DNA of 64,000 bases from Struthio camelus (GCF_040807025.1 NC_090967.1:6130001-6194000), one strand, 5' to 3'. Numbered from the stretch's first letter, positions 50,707 through 64,000 are shown. The notes: generated by a model not told the origin, from the letters alone. Program-made: numbers and translations.

Positions 50707-52020
50707 CTAGAAATAAGTTCTTTCCAGTTTAAATTCCTTGACCTTAAATAATTACAGTCAGCAATTTCTTCATGGTTCTTGAGAAAGTCCTGCTAAAGAC
50801 CTCCAAAGTAGATATCTGTAGTCTTCAAACATTTTCTGAAACTTGTGAAATCAAAGCCACCTCTCACATTTTCCTTTCCAATAACTACTTCCAGATATCC
50901 TAAAATTAAAAGCAGTTTAAGTTCAACGTAGTATTTGGTTACCTTCATTTTTATAAGAGATGGACAACAGTGCCCTTTTACAAGATTTTGTAGCTATTAC
51001 CTACATTGTTGCTATTCAGAATTAGATCCTAATCTGATGACAATTCCAGGCTACTGCCAGCAAACAATTGCTTAGGCATCTTTTCTAATCCACATTTTTC
51101 AATACTTGGTCACAACAAAGGTGAATTAGTATTATTTAATTATTTTTCCTTTAATGTATTTATTTCTTAGCTTTATGTCAAGTCCAAGATTCTCATTTGC
51201 AAGCTGAGATCTTTCAGATTTTCCACAGCATCTAAACATTATTTTGAAAAGAGGAAGAACTTGTAAGAACACTTGCAGCAGTCAGCTATTGTAAGTATCT
51301 AAGAGAAATCATAGCTAAGATTGCTTTCTTCTCTTCAGCAATTCACTAGTTTATACATATATGCATATACATACACATATATATCTCAACCACAGGTTAG
51401 CAAGAAAGAATTTATATTTTATTAATTTAATTAGAGTCAGGTACTCCTACGCCTGAAATCCTGGCAGTCTTGTCTAAATGAACACGCCCTCCAGGTAACG
51501 CTAGAAAATTAAGCAAAATTAAAGCTAGGTAGTTGTAATCTGCAATTACCGAAACCACAAAGATTCCAAATCTGCTTGTATAAAGACAGGAATCTGAGCT
51601 CTTTATGCACTTTCATCTTTAGGCAAATGCCGACAGCAAAACCAACTGCATGCATTAGCCAAAGCCAAGTAAGACATTGCTTGGGTAAAGTATTTTTAAA
51701 TTAATAAATCAGGCTAGAAACTTCAGAAAGCTGTCAAGTAATTTCTGTTAGCCCCTATAACATAACCCAGGGTGTGATTCCCCATAGACAGATTTGGCCC
51801 GCATCCTGAACGCACACATGCTAAAACACTCCCATGGTCTGCAAATGCCGATCTCCTAGGACACAAGAATATACTTTTTCCAGTCTTGTTTTATACTTTT
51901 CTGCAGCCAGCTTTGTTTGCAGCACCGGGGACAGCTAGTCCTGGCAGTAAGGGACACCAAGTGCTGGCAGTGCACCTTCCCCACCGAGTCTTTTGTTTCA
52001 GCTGAGAAACCTTACTTACG

Positions 52021-52650
52021 ACCCCGGCCTCCCACTGCAGGTTTTGTCCTAGCCCCTTCCCTCGGGGCAGCAGGGCGTTTAGGCACAACGCCTGAGGCGC
52101 AGCGGGCCAGGCCTGAGGGACAGGAGGCTTAAGGACGCCCGCGGCTCCACGATCCCCCAGCTACGCCCCAGCCCAGCATCACCCCACGCAGCCCCATCGC
52201 CCCTCAGGGAAAGAGGCTGAAGCAACCAACACCGAAGCGCCCCGGGCGGGAAACCCGCCTCGCTTCCCCCCGGGCCCGCGCGCCCCTAAGATGGCAGCTC
52301 CCTCCCTCAGCCCCGCATCACCTGAGGCGCGACCGTTGGCGCCGCGCGCCCGCGGGTCGCGCGCCCGCCCCCGGGCACGTGGCGCCGCCCGGCGGCGCAC
52401 GCGGGCCCTGCAGCGCGGCGCCGTGCAAAGCCGAGCCGAGCGGCGCGGCGCGGCCTCGCGCTTCCCGCCGCCCCGCGGGCTGCGCGCGCCGCCGCCGCCG
52501 CCGCGCCCCTGAGGCGCCGCGCGGGAAGCGGAGCGCCGACCCGCAGCGCGGCGGAGTGAAAAGGGCCTCTTTAAAACATATTTATGTAGGACAGTCTTCC
52601 TTAAGGCACTGGGCGGGCACCGCAGCTTCCCTACGCTCGTTGCTATACTG
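52021..52650 (-). promoter_or_regulatory. CpG island, likely semaphorin promoter and noncoding first exon
   Basis: Extremely GC- and CpG-rich, densest at 52200-52560. A strong minus-strand splice donor (GTAAGT, 52019-52014) lies at its left edge, so transcription to the left into the semaphorin is likely. AAGATGGCAGC at 52288-52298 on the plus strand is close to the YY1 motif common in promoters. Open frames up to 188 codons here come from the base composition. The 3' end of SUGP2 faces this island from the right. Confidence 0.7.
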
Positions 52651-55600
52651 AAGCCAGAGAAGAAAGTCTGAGAGGGCAAAAGTGGTCTCTGCCCGCTGCC
52701 TCCCCTGACGCTCGGCTCTTTGGGAGATCCTCGCGGCACAACCAAGGCGTGGCGGTTACTGCCGGTTTAGCAGAAACGTTTCATTTCTCTCTCCGTGCCT
52801 GCCAAATTACACCCCTAAACAATTTATCTTCTTTAACCTTTATATCCATTTTTTGTCAGGGAAACACGGATGAGAACAAAACGGCATCTCGTACTGACTT
52901 TTAATTTGAGTACCAGCATCGAACAGTAACATAGAGCATGGGTTTCTCTGTGCTTAGTGCATGCAACAGATTGGACCTTAACAGAACTGACTCTATGCAA
53001 CCTTCCCGTTGGAATAAGTAGCTAACATACACCAGTAATTGGTAAGGTATCAAATAAAAGTCAGACTTACAGATTCACTTTTCATCTTAGTGCTGTGTGA
53101 CTGACCTCTCAACAGCCTCACATTTTAGATTTTTTTTCCAAAATTCTTATTTCCCATCCAAAAATAGTTCCGGTTTCTAAAAGAGGCCTTGAAAACTGTT
53201 CAAAGACAGGAACTTTTGTTAACCCCACAAATTAAATATCCTATAATTAACTTCAGCCAAAGAGCCGTTTTAAAAATAAGACTTTCTTGCTTCGTATTTT
53301 GTGCTTCACTGCTACTTCGCTACCCAGTGACAGGGTAACGAAATACAAGTTGGCTTTAACTAACCCGTGGCCCTTCAGAGCAAGGGCTCTGCCCTTGGAA
53401 GAAACGTTCAAGGAAATTAGCAGAACCTTCTAACAACATGAAGCAGGCACAAAAAGCTGAAGAGAACACACTGCGTGCTAGCACTTTCTTAAACAGCAGT
53501 AACTTTATTGCCCACAGATAATGCAAACATTTTCCACACTTGCTGTAATTCAGCAAGTTACCTACTCAACACGGTTCACAAAAACTATTTATTTCCGGAG
53601 TACCCTATTGTTCTTTGAGCATGTTCTCATTTAGGTGTTTATTATTGCTCAAACGTACAGTCTGGTTGTGATTGGCCACTCAGTCGTGAGATATGCAGAA
53701 TGAAAGATGGTACAAGACTTCCAGAAATTCATTTTGAATTATAAAGTATACCTACTTACAGGACAGAAAACAATCCAAAGTATCAGTATTTGAATTTAAG
53801 AGTCCAGACTTTCTTTGGGCACAAGAACAGAGGACGTATAGAAAGAAATATCAATAGAAAAAAATACTGCACATTGATTCTGAGAAATGATAGCACAGAT
53901 TAAGTGTTCACACGAAGGATGCTGTAGTGTTTTGTAAAAAAAATAAATAGGAAAAATGTCATTGGTATCACAACAACAATCTCTGAAAGCAAAAGAACGA
54001 GAACATCTGTATTAGTCCAACACAATTACTCCACTGTAAAAATACTATGACTGTAGTTCTTTTACTCCATTAGGGCACCTCCCCCAAATTGGGGATCGCC
54101 TCATTTCTATCCCATGAGAGCAAACTTCCTTTCTTCTAGAACCAGGTCCTTAACATTTAGTAAATTTCTGAGGGAAAAGGAAGAAAAAATGGTATAGCTA
54201 GGGCTTGAACTTGTCTCAGTAATGCTTGCTATAGCTGTCAGAATAAAAGGAAGGGACAAGAAACCTGGCTTGCATCTTCAGTAAATGAACACTCTCACTT
54301 TACCTCTCAATGGAAGGCTGCTGAACACATGTCAAATTTCAGTTTGTTGCAATGTTTCCCCTCGCATCCTTTCTAAAAAAGAATTTGAATTTAAAGGCAA
54401 CAGTAAACCACACGTACATGTAAAAGAGAAAGTGTTGCTGTCTTAAACTCAGGGCACTGAGAAAATCAGAGACACAATTCCTCAGACACGTAAGTAAAGG
54501 GCAAAACTTGCATTTTGACTGGAGCACAATGGTTTTGGCATTCATGTTGCACGTAACACTGTTGTGCATGGGTTTCATGCACTGGAACCCATGAAAAAGT
54601 AACTAAGAAATGATTTAATGGGTATTCTGTACAGAAACCATTTAGCAGCATAGAAACAGAGGGACCTTCCTTCCCTCACACACTATAAAATCCTGCTTTA
54701 CACTAAAATAACACTGCATAATCTCAATTCCACTTATTAGTGCCAAAACGATGCATATCTCTCACAAAGGGCCAAATTCACAAGCAAAACATTTAAACCA
54801 GAAATTGTTTAGTTCTACATTTATTGCAGATATTAAAAGATTAACAATGCTAACATGTTTACTTACACTAAAAAGAAATGTCAGTTATCCAATAACATAA
54901 GCATCTAATTGTTACTAGCTTAGCACTACTGCCAATTTGCACGGAACAAAAACTAGCAAATTGCTCTACAAGATTAATGGCAAAAAACAACCAAAAGACA
55001 GTAGACACACCACTGAAGTTAGTTAAAATGTTCACTGAAGCTTGCAGTCTTCATGGAAGAGAGCCTGGAACTAAAATAACAGAAAAGAAGCTAGTAAACT
55101 TTAAACAAGGCAATGTATCTGCATAACAAATGTTTCACATGTACATGTATTTAAATTTTCAAATCAGAGCTGCCTGCAAAAGCAGGTCAAAATAAAAGGA
55201 AATTCCTTTTGCAAAAGGAGTGTAAGGTCATCTCTTGGTAAAACAAGATAAAAGTGGCAAACGGTAACCCACTTGAGAGCAACACTGGAATCTCAGCACC
55301 AGTGCTGCTCTACTGCTATCTTGTCCAAAATTAAAGTTTGGCACAAGAACGATAGACCATACTACAGTCATCCGGGGTAGCAGGTTGAGATTTTCCCAAT
55401 GTTCGTCTTTATTTTCAAGACAGCATTATACTCTAAATTGAACTGCAATCAGAAAGGAAGGTACCATTTTCCAATCTGGATACCAACAATTTTCCCAGAT
55501 TGGGAAGTAGGTGTTTAGCAAATGCACCCCAAATGGTACTACGCTCAACAATCTCAGGTTAAACCAGAACAGCGCAGAATGCTGATCAGGGTCTGAAAAA

Positions 55601-58139
55601 GTGGATTTCAATGTAGCGTGAAACAACACGTTGCCTTGTGCCTTTCTGCAAATGGCGTAGCATACAATCAAGAATGCTTCCCAAATGTGAATGTGAAAGA
55701 AGAGGTGAACTGGAAGTTTGCAGGGAAGTAAAAAATTATGAACAGCAACACTGTCAGCTTCATCAATGAGACTAAAAGGAAAGCTAAATTCTTATGAGTG
55801 GGTCTGTGAAATAACTCTGCGGCCAACAGTACTGGTTCCAGAGTATCATTCTAAAACAGACTGTGACTGACAGATCTCCTTTTTGAAAGGCCTAAGTTTT
55901 TCACTGTGTAGCTGCTAAACAGGCACAGGAAAGCAAAGAGAGGCAGTGGAGAGCATATCCAAATAGGAATTTAACAGGTAAGCATACACTGCCAAGTACT
56001 GTAATAGATGATCTTAAAAGTAGCCCGTGGTCCAAAACATTCATGGATTTAAGATAGCTCCAAGCCAAGCCTATGAGAAATCTCGGGACTGATCAAGCGC
56101 GATAACCAGATAAACCTTGAGAAACATATCTGTATTTATGGTCTTGATGCTTCAACTTCTTGTAACGTAAAGGTGAAGACACATACGTTCACGGAAAAAC
56201 AGAACTATCAGCATGACATTTTTCTATACCTGCCATTATGGTTTTATTTAGTGATCACGTGCTTCAAAGCAAGTAAAACTGAGCGATCAGAAAATTATAC
56301 TGTGACATGATATTGCAGCTTTTGGTTTCATAAATGCACACAGCAAAGAAAATTCTTGCATTCACAAACTAAAATCGATTGTTACAGGCAAGGAAAAGTT
56401 TGTTGCTACAGAATGAAAATAAGACATTCCCTTTCATGAGCAGAGTTTTTAAACAGAGAGAGAACACCATTTTGTCCTTTAAACAGCAGGCACAGGCAAG
56501 TTGATAACTGAATGCATTTTTTTTGCATATCATCAGTTAGGAACTTGAGATGCTGCCACATTACCGTGGGGTGCTATTAGTGGTGTACCACAAGCTCTTT
56601 GCTTTCCAAGAAGCATGGTGCAGGATGAAAACATCAGCAAGACAGCACTCACTCCTAGTAAGCAAAACATGCGTCAGCTGAAGATAAACTCTCTTTAAAG
56701 AGAGAACTTCAGTTGAACGTTAGAGTAACGCTTCACTGAAGACTTTCGACTAGTTTTAGAAAGGTAATGATAGAGGAGGAGTATGCTAAAAAGTAAGATA
56801 TTAAATTGTCACTTTAAGTAATCCAGTCAGATCCCTTATTGATACGCAAGTCTGAAAAAGATGAATGATCAGCCCTTGAACGTTTATCTGTAGTAACACT
56901 GCTAAATCTTTCATTTCTTCAGAACTTCTTCACCAGGAAGTTAGGTAATGCTTTTTTATTGAAGCAGAGTAGATCACTCCAATCTTCTTTCAGTAAATTC
57001 TAGAATAATCCCTTAAAATTACAAGCTTTTTGTCTTATTTCTTGGGATTTATTCAATAAAAGAACTTCTGCAAAGCAAATATTTAATAGAAACAGAAATA
57101 ACTCTCTAAACTGATGGTCTTATACGACTGATGATCCACTTCCAGATGATTTCTGAACATCTGATTTCCAAGTAGTTTCTTCAGTATTTTCTGCAGACAC
57201 ATGAATTACATCTCTTCATGGCTTAAACTTCTTTGAGAAGGAAAGAAATTAGTCAAGAATTTGTTGGACAAGAGCTGCAAAGTTGTGTAAAAACAAAAAG
57301 TACACTTAAAATATGTTTGTTCATTGCAATGAAAAAACTTCGCAGCTGAGGTTTTCAAGTAAGAGTTTAGTGTTCTCAAACTTGGATGAACTGTTATCCA
57401 TCCTACACTTAAAGCCGAGAATCCTATATAAAATAAGCATGCAAGTAGAGACTGTTCTTAAAATTGCTGTATGGAGGAAAGGACTCTGCTTTCCACAGAC
57501 TCCAGAAGTAGATCAAAAGATTAGCCCATCAACAAAATTTAGTAAAATAAAAACTGAACTGCCTTGCAGTAAGATCTGAATTTGAGAAGGGTCTTGGCTT
57601 CAGAAAGGAACAGAGCTGAAGCAGGCTAGTCACACTTTTAATGTTGCTTATTCTGTTTGGAGAAAGCCATCTCATCACGTAACAGGCAAACTTGGCCAAA
57701 GAGAGAGGTAAACAGGCACTTCCGAGAACAAAGCAGTTGTTTCTTCCTCAGAAGATCACATCCAAGTTGTTAGCTTGCACAATTAAATACAAGACTAACT
57801 TTAATCTTGGAAAATGTTTTCATACATTAGTATTCAAGTCCGCTACTATAGAACAAAGTGTTCTTCATACTGGCATACTCTGCTGAAGATCTTTCACACA
57901 GCAAGCAGCCTTTGCATATCCGTGCACTTTCTAGTGAGCGAGTCTCTTATGTCAAACCTAGAAAGTAAGATTTGGGGGTAATTCAGTAGTTCAAAGTAGG
58001 TCTGGATTTTCATGAAAAGTAAGAAGCCAGATATACTCATGGAAACAGTATTATTTTCTTGGTAAAGGAAGACTTAAAAAAACCCTGGCATTTTAATGTT
58101 TGTAGGAATTCATAAACCAGACTTGTCTATTGCACATAC
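52651..58139. other. AT-rich interval downstream of the SUGP2 stop
   Basis: No coding exon recognised. Part is probably SUGP2 3'UTR, perhaps spliced. AATAAA signals on the minus strand occur at several places, for example near 56957, 56246, 54821, 53590 and 53505; I cannot tell which is used. Confidence 0.5.
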
Positions 58140-61100
58140 CTATTTACTTGCTCTTTTCTGCCTGTACATTTGTATCATTCTTTGACGGAAAACATCAAAT
58201 GCATCTTCTTTATTTTCTTCCCCTGCAACACCCAAGCCCTCCCCTGCAGAGGTAGCACCCCTAGGGAGTAAAATGAATAGTTAGAACACTCTGTTTCTGT
58301 TACATTTGACAATGTACAGAAGAGATCTAAACAATAGCTTCTAACATAGACACAATTTGAATGGAATGTAATTCTGTTTACTGCAGCGGGGAAGGAGAGC
58401 AGAGGTTTGGTCCTTGGCATACCATATCACTGTAAAACAATTCCCATCTCCCATCACACATGCAAACATCCACTAGAAGAAAACGCTCCCATGATGGTAA
58501 GGGAGGAGTGAAGATACAGTCATCTAACAGATCAAATTCTTACATGAACTCTTGTAGTAACCACTTTATTCACGGTAAGCAGAATCCTCTGTTGAAAAGA
58601 TGGCAAAAAATGCCATGTTTCTTCAATCTTAAAAATGACTACGTCAGAGTCTTTGAGGAATGAGCAGGAAACACCACATAAGGCTGGATAAAAGATGAGA
58701 TCTTTAGCAAAGGAACATAATGCTGCTTACTTAAAACTTCCAGCAAGTTGAGGTCTTGCAGGACCTACACAACAGAAAAAACCTGCAGCTCCTGCCCTCC
58801 CAAGAAAAGCAAGTCATTAAGTCATTAACTCATCTCTCTTCATCCAAATATGGCAACAGAAGCAGATGGGCTTCAGCAAAATCAAAACAACTTTTTAACC
58901 TGGAAGGAGATGGGAAAGGATGATCCACAAGAATGGTGAGATACAGAATATTAAAAGCCATCTCTCTTTCTCCAGGTTACGTGCATAGACCATACCCTTT
59001 ACGCAGCTAAGATTAATGACATCTCTGCCATAGGGATGATGCCCCATGTAAGTTTTATCCGCCAGTCAGTTACATTAGTATTATCTTTTAAAGATTTTAC
59101 TATGTGAAGTGACAAAAAATTTCAGCTTGCCCAGTGTACTGAAATTGGGATTGCTCTGCCATCAGGGTAAAATCAGAGAACCTTAAGCAGTACAGACAGA
59201 AATGGTTCTTATCCAATTACTGTAATGACCTGTCTACTTCAGCCAAGTAGATTGCTGTGCAGTTCTAGAAGAATATTTGCAGACTCTTGAAAGGCAAACT
59301 CAAGTTTGCAGTCTACAACAGAAACCCTGGATGCTGTTTTTCTTGTGAATGGTATTAGAGTCTGCCTTGGCAGCTGTATGATCAAGTTAAGTCCCATTTT
59401 AGGGTACACTCAGAAGTAAAGCCACCTAACAGATCTTGTGGTTTCCTCAGTTTAATGCATGCCTGTGGTTCCCACATGGAGTTATATGCTCTCTGCACTA
59501 AAGGTCTGCTTAAAGAAAATTCCACAGATTCCAAAAATAACAAACATCTTACATATATACATTGTTAAATCATCTATTTAGACCTCTAAATGCTGTCTTT
59601 TGTTTTTCAAATTTTCAAGTATGAACTATTTGAAGGAGAGACTTTTCATTTGCCATTTCCATTGTACAATGGGTGCTTAATACTTACAAATAGGAAGAAC
59701 AGATTTTTTGATACTTACGCTACAGTTCCCCTTCTAGGTTACTTTCAGAATAAAAGTACTAATCGAAGACATCACATAATTACTCAAGAGAATCTGTCCT
59801 TCGAGTGTGTGTGTGTGTGTGTGCGGGGGCGGGGGGGGGTGTTTGATGTTTTTAAAGCTCTCTTCAGCTGCAGAATTGGTCAGGCCCATAGTTGTGACAG
59901 TTAAGTTCTTAGGAGAGAAAAAAGCAAAACAAGACTAACGAAACTCCACTGAGAATTTTCTGGAGCCATAATTTCCATCAAGAGACACCATGCATCCCAC
60001 GTATCCTTTTATGGTAAACTAAAAATCTCCTCAAACCTCCAAATATGACTTGTTTTCTCAGCCTTAAAGCCTTAAGCTTTCTTAATAAAAAAGGACCTCA
60101 AGTTTCAATGTATAACAACTGAGGTACTTGATTCTACCAGCTCTAGAGACCAGTGCTGTATGCTAATGATCAAAAGACGTTCTACTCTGATGTTGAAGTG
60201 TCTCCAATTATTAATCCAGCCCCTTTCTTCAGAGAATATTAAACAACATGTAGACTTGTAAACAAGTCATCAATAGAAGAGCTGGTAATTTTAAAAAAGG
60301 GAAGAAAGAGTGGAGACTGTAGATTATTAAGTGAAAAAGCCTGCATTGTTTCAAAGCAACTAACAAAAGAAAGCAAAATGTTAAGTTGCACTCCTTTCAT
60401 CCTCACTGAGATTGTCTCAAAGTATTGTCCAAAGAATGACTTTGATGGGAAAGTAAAGAGAAGCGCAAGCTGTGAAAGCAGTCAATGATAGAGTTATTTA
60501 GATAACTCTTTCTACAGAAAAGGTCAACAAGTTTTTTAAGAGTTACAGAAAACAGATCTTCACTGCTCTTTGCAGCACTCTTTACAAGAGTGACACAGCG
60601 ATGGACTTAAGTTGGAAAAAGTGTGTTTTCACGTATTAAAAATACAATTCTTAGAGTAAGGTCATAAACTTAGAACGCTGTGGGCTAACTGTCAGACCAG
60701 ATACAAGCAATAGCTTATTATTAGCTGTGCAGTGAGACCTGTGCCAGAAGCTATAGCAGCCAAAAAGTTACTCTAATCTTTGGTCTCAGCAAGTGTTTTG
60801 GGGTGAAGAACAAGAATTCCAACACTGGTGAATGCAAGAGAGCTACAGGCGAGGTAGCTTTCTCATTGCACATTTGCTGCTGAAGAAAGAAATATGCAAA
60901 CTATAGTGATGGCTACTGGATCACAAGGTGCCCTAAGCAGGGCGGGGGGGGGGGGAAGGCAAACAACTAGAAGTATCCCACAAACTAAAAAGATCAGTAC
61001 TGCCCAAGGCATGAAGAGAAAATGGAAAACCTTGGAGAAAGTAGACAGTTCGCCTACAAACTACTTGCATGGCCTAGAGAGCTTGTCATATGGGTTCAAA

Positions 61101-64000
61101 GAGAAATAAATTGTTTCTGCCTCCTCATTCTGTCAGGGAGTGGAAGGACTTAATATCCATTCTCTGTGCTGGCAGCAGTGGACACTGGTCACAACAGCTT
61201 TAAAAGACAAAACCGAGATTCAAAAATAAAGTATGTCCTAAAGTAAAAAGCACGCTTACCTTCTGGCAGATGCACTTACCTCTTTCAGTATGCAGTGGAA
61301 CGAATCACGTATTTCTAGTGAAAATGATTTGGTTGCCTAAACTTAGAAGTACTGTGTATGATACTTCTAAAGTCTGTTTATCCATTATTTATTATGTACC
61401 TATCATTGTAGCAAGAAGATCCCTGGGGTAATACTATGTGTTAAAAAAACAACCCCCCTCCCCCCAAATCTCCTGAAGGAGGGGGACACCCATATACCTT
61501 TAGAAAGCATCCGCACGCTGCAGCATTCACACTGCAGCCTTCAGATGTCAAATTGGACAGCCACCTTCTAGACCATACTTTGCCCAGTTTAGCCAGGAAA
61601 CGTGTGAAGTCTGCATGCTCAACTTTACTGAGGCCAGAGATCAGGAAGGAAACAAAACCCTGAAATGGCCACATCCAGGTAGGTTAGATACCCACAGTTA
61701 CTACTATAATCCCAGCCTTTTCCACAGCTGTCAAATTTCTGCAGTTTGTTCCCATTACATACACTTTTACAGGCTCTCTGATTCCTTTTCCTCGTGTACC
61801 AAGGCCATGTCCTTCTTGCCAGCCCATCTTCTGAAGCATCTGGAAACCCACGTTTTTGTTTGTCAGTTTCTTGTGTGAAAATTCTAAATCTTTAGGCTTC
61901 TGTGGAGAGAAAAACAAACAAACAAACAGAGAAACGAGGGTGGGCTTTCTGTTACAGTGAGAGACCATGTATTTAAATTCCTCCAAAATTAAAAAAAAGT
62001 AAATTAACGGTGTTTAAATTTCTGGATATCCAGAAATATCTTTTAAGCAGCATTTCTCTATCCACACAGGAAAAGTCTATCAAAGAGTAAACGTCTCCTT
62101 GGCCAGTTTAAAGCGTATTAACAAATATATTTCAACTTCTCAAATTGTTTAATTACATTATTAAAATAGCAAAGAGTACACTTTTATATTTTAAAAGGTA
62201 GCTATGTTTTTAATAACAAATACTGCATGATCTGATGACTGACTCACTATTACAAATACAGAAGTGGTCCAGTAGCTTTTTACCGATTTCGGAAAATTTT
62301 AACGTTTTGCCAGACAGCAATGCACCGATTTCTTTTCAAAAAAAGAAAAAAAAAGCAAAAAAAAAAAAAGCAAAACCCAGTTTATCCATCAAGAGATCTT
62401 ACCACAGGTAAATAAGCAAAAAATAGTTCACACAGTACCTTACCTCCTGCCAAATGGTTTTCACTGCTTAGTGATAAATGTAGCTTCTTTTTTTTTTTTT
62501 TTGTTAAGAGAGGACAAGATTAATACATCGTTGTTCAGTAAGGCTCTAATCTTAAAATGTTTTTTAATTTTGACACAGATAGTAAGAGACAACTGGAGCC
62601 ATGGCTCCCCTCAAGATTTAGTCCAGTCTTTTCCAAGATCAAGCTCTTCAGGTTTTAGTTGATTTTAAGACAATGATTAATTTACAGAAGCTGTCTCTTT
62701 TAAAGACAATTGATTCTCAGAATGCAATGGCAAGCCAGAAGAGTTCTTTACCTTCTTCTTCTTTGTAACTGGGCAACCACGAGGCCTATCATAAGCGATT
62801 CTGACAGGTTCATGAACTGCAAGTCAAATCAAAGACAAAATTCGGCTGTAAAGACAACCAAGTTTAATGCAGAACTCCAAAAATACATATTGAAGTGGGA
62901 CTCTAATTCAATGCCTTAGTCTAAAACCAGTGCCACCAAGAAAGATCAGAATGAAAACAAGATTGAGGGTTTTTTTTTCCTCAATGACAAAAAAAGGAAT
63001 TAGTACCAGCCTTCCCTTTTAAAACAAAACGTACATGCAGCATTCTATTTAGTTCTGGACATATCATGCCAGCTATACACCGGTGGATGACATTCTGTAA
63101 GAACTTCATATCTTTCATTTCCTTGAACTTCTGTAATGCTCTGACAGAAAATTCACACTGGACTTAAATGAGGCTATTGTACATTATTTTCATAACACAA
63201 GTAACATTTACCAATAAACATCATTATGCAGATAAAAGACATTTGCTAAAGTAGCTGCAGGGCTCATGCAGTAATAAGTTTTAAGGCTACTTGTCTCTCA
63301 AGTCTTAAAACATCGTGCCACAATCACGCAAGCCATCCACCCCCCTCCCCCCTCCCATTGCTGTGTTGACAAAATTTGATGGGTGCAACCAAAGTAGCTC
63401 TGGATTACAGCTTTTTAATCTAAATATATTCAAAGTAGTCAAACATTTAAAATATGTTCACTTCTAGGCTTAAGACTGTTTCAACCTGCCATGCACTGAT
63501 CAAATAAATGCCCCCAAAACCACTACTATTTTTATTAAGCAGCAGAGAAAGGATAACATTTACATAGAGAATATTTTAGGAATGATGTTTGACAGAGGTT
63601 ATTCTCAAACTAGACGCCAAACTTCGCTATTGCACTAGAATATATAAGCTGTTATGCAATTATTTAGATTTTCCTGTGCCAATTGAATGAACATTTTAAA
63701 TGAACAGCATATTCAGTTTTGTATTAAAGAGATGTAATTTTTTCAGCCAATAACAATCAGTAACAAACTGCAAAACGCAGAGAACTACAGGAATTTCCTG
63801 TTGATATGTACAAAATATATTTCAAATAACATTCACCTTTTGGTTCTTCTATGAGACATATCCTTTTAGAGGCAGGAATCATACCAACTTTCAGTGACTT
63901 GCTGCTGATTCGTTTGCGAGGAAAGAGGGTACCAGGAGCAGGAATCGATGCCTGTGTTGACAGATTTGGTATAGTACCATCAGATGATGTGGCTAGCTGC
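58140..64000 (-). CDS. SUGP2: SUGP2, SURP and G-patch domain protein 2 (C-terminal part)
   Basis: Nuclear protein related to SUGP1, linked to pre-mRNA splicing by its SURP and G-patch modules. Four coding exons are visible: 64000-63837 (continues out of the window), 62816-62752, 61899-61763 and 58260-58140 (stop TAG 58142-58140); all phases join. The encoded end contains PRKRISSKSLKVG, VHEPVRIAYDRPRG, a Lys-rich KKKK patch, the G-patch (NVGFQMLQKMGWQEGHGLG, then GKGIREPVKVG, continuing across the last junction to GEGLGV) and FDVFRQRMIQMYRQKRASK, which agrees with my recollection of the human SUGP2 C-terminus. SURP repeats would lie to the right of the window. The neighbouring HOMER3 and DDX49 match the human gene order, which supports SUGP2 over SUGP1. 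A splice donor touches the stop codon. Confidence 0.9.
59805..59842. repeat. (GT)n followed by G-rich run
   Basis: About nine GT units followed by GCGGGGGCGGGGGGGGGTG, in the SUGP2 intron between the last two coding exons. The G runs could form a quadruplex on the plus strand. Confidence 0.9.
60941..60956. repeat. Poly-G tract in the last SUGP2 intron
   Basis: GGC followed by an uninterrupted run of about 12 G, in the intron between 61763 and 58260. Confidence 0.85.
61911..61930. repeat. (AAAC)n simple repeat beside the G-patch exon
   Basis: Four or five AAAC units about 10 nt beyond the acceptor of the G-patch exon. On the minus strand they read GTTT and form the T-rich polypyrimidine tract of that acceptor. 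Confidence 0.8.
62333..62377. repeat. A-rich low-complexity tract
   Basis: Runs of A broken by single G or GC in a SUGP2 intron. Confidence 0.85.

Noticed and set aside
52179-52745. 188-codon minus-strand open frame in the semaphorin CpG island
   Set aside because: Arg/Ala/Gly-rich translation explained by GC content; stops are rare in such sequence.
61684-61986. Other G-patch genes considered (GPATCH2, GPATCH8, SUGP1, RBM5/10)
   Set aside because: The flanking sequence VHEPVRIAYDRPRG, the FDVFRQRM end and the neighbour HOMER3 fit SUGP2 best.

Overview
This is a piece of a vertebrate nuclear genome: split genes with GT-AG introns, CpG-island promoters and old SINE debris, and no microbial features. 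Three genes identify the locus: DDX49, HOMER3 and SUGP2, which I recall as near neighbours on human 19p13.11. Compact introns, A-runs that turn into A/C-rich tracts, few recognisable young transposons and one good MIR-like fossil point to a sauropsid, most likely a bird, with a crocodilian or turtle possible. The species call is an inference.

Layout. Positions 76-4296 (+) hold the last ten visible coding exons of DDX49, a nucleolar DEAD-box RNA helicase; its N-terminus lies left of the window. An 11-kb interval without a convincing gene follows (4297-15522). HOMER3 (-) runs from its stop at 15523 to a start codon at 28078 in a tiny first coding exon; its likely promoter is the CpG island at about 37.77-38.34 kb. 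Next (-) is a complete 14-exon class-4-type semaphorin, 42347-50692, assembled exon by exon into an 801-residue sema-PSI-Ig-transmembrane protein, with a likely promoter in the CpG island at about 52.1-52.65 kb. The right end holds the last four coding exons of SUGP2 (-), 58140 to beyond 64000, including its G-patch domain.

The genes are not a functional pathway. DDX49 serves ribosome biogenesis, HOMER3 is a synaptic EVH1/coiled-coil scaffold, the semaphorin is a membrane guidance or immune-type ligand, and SUGP2 is a splicing-related nuclear protein. DDX49 and HOMER3 are tail to tail; HOMER3, the semaphorin and SUGP2 are head to tail on the minus strand. The left 37 kb looks clearly richer in G+C than the right 26 kb, with the change near the HOMER3 island.

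The most notable item is the semaphorin between HOMER3 and SUGP2. I know of no semaphorin at this place in human, and its residues do not let me assign it to one named SEMA4 paralogue. No wholly new biological system was found.
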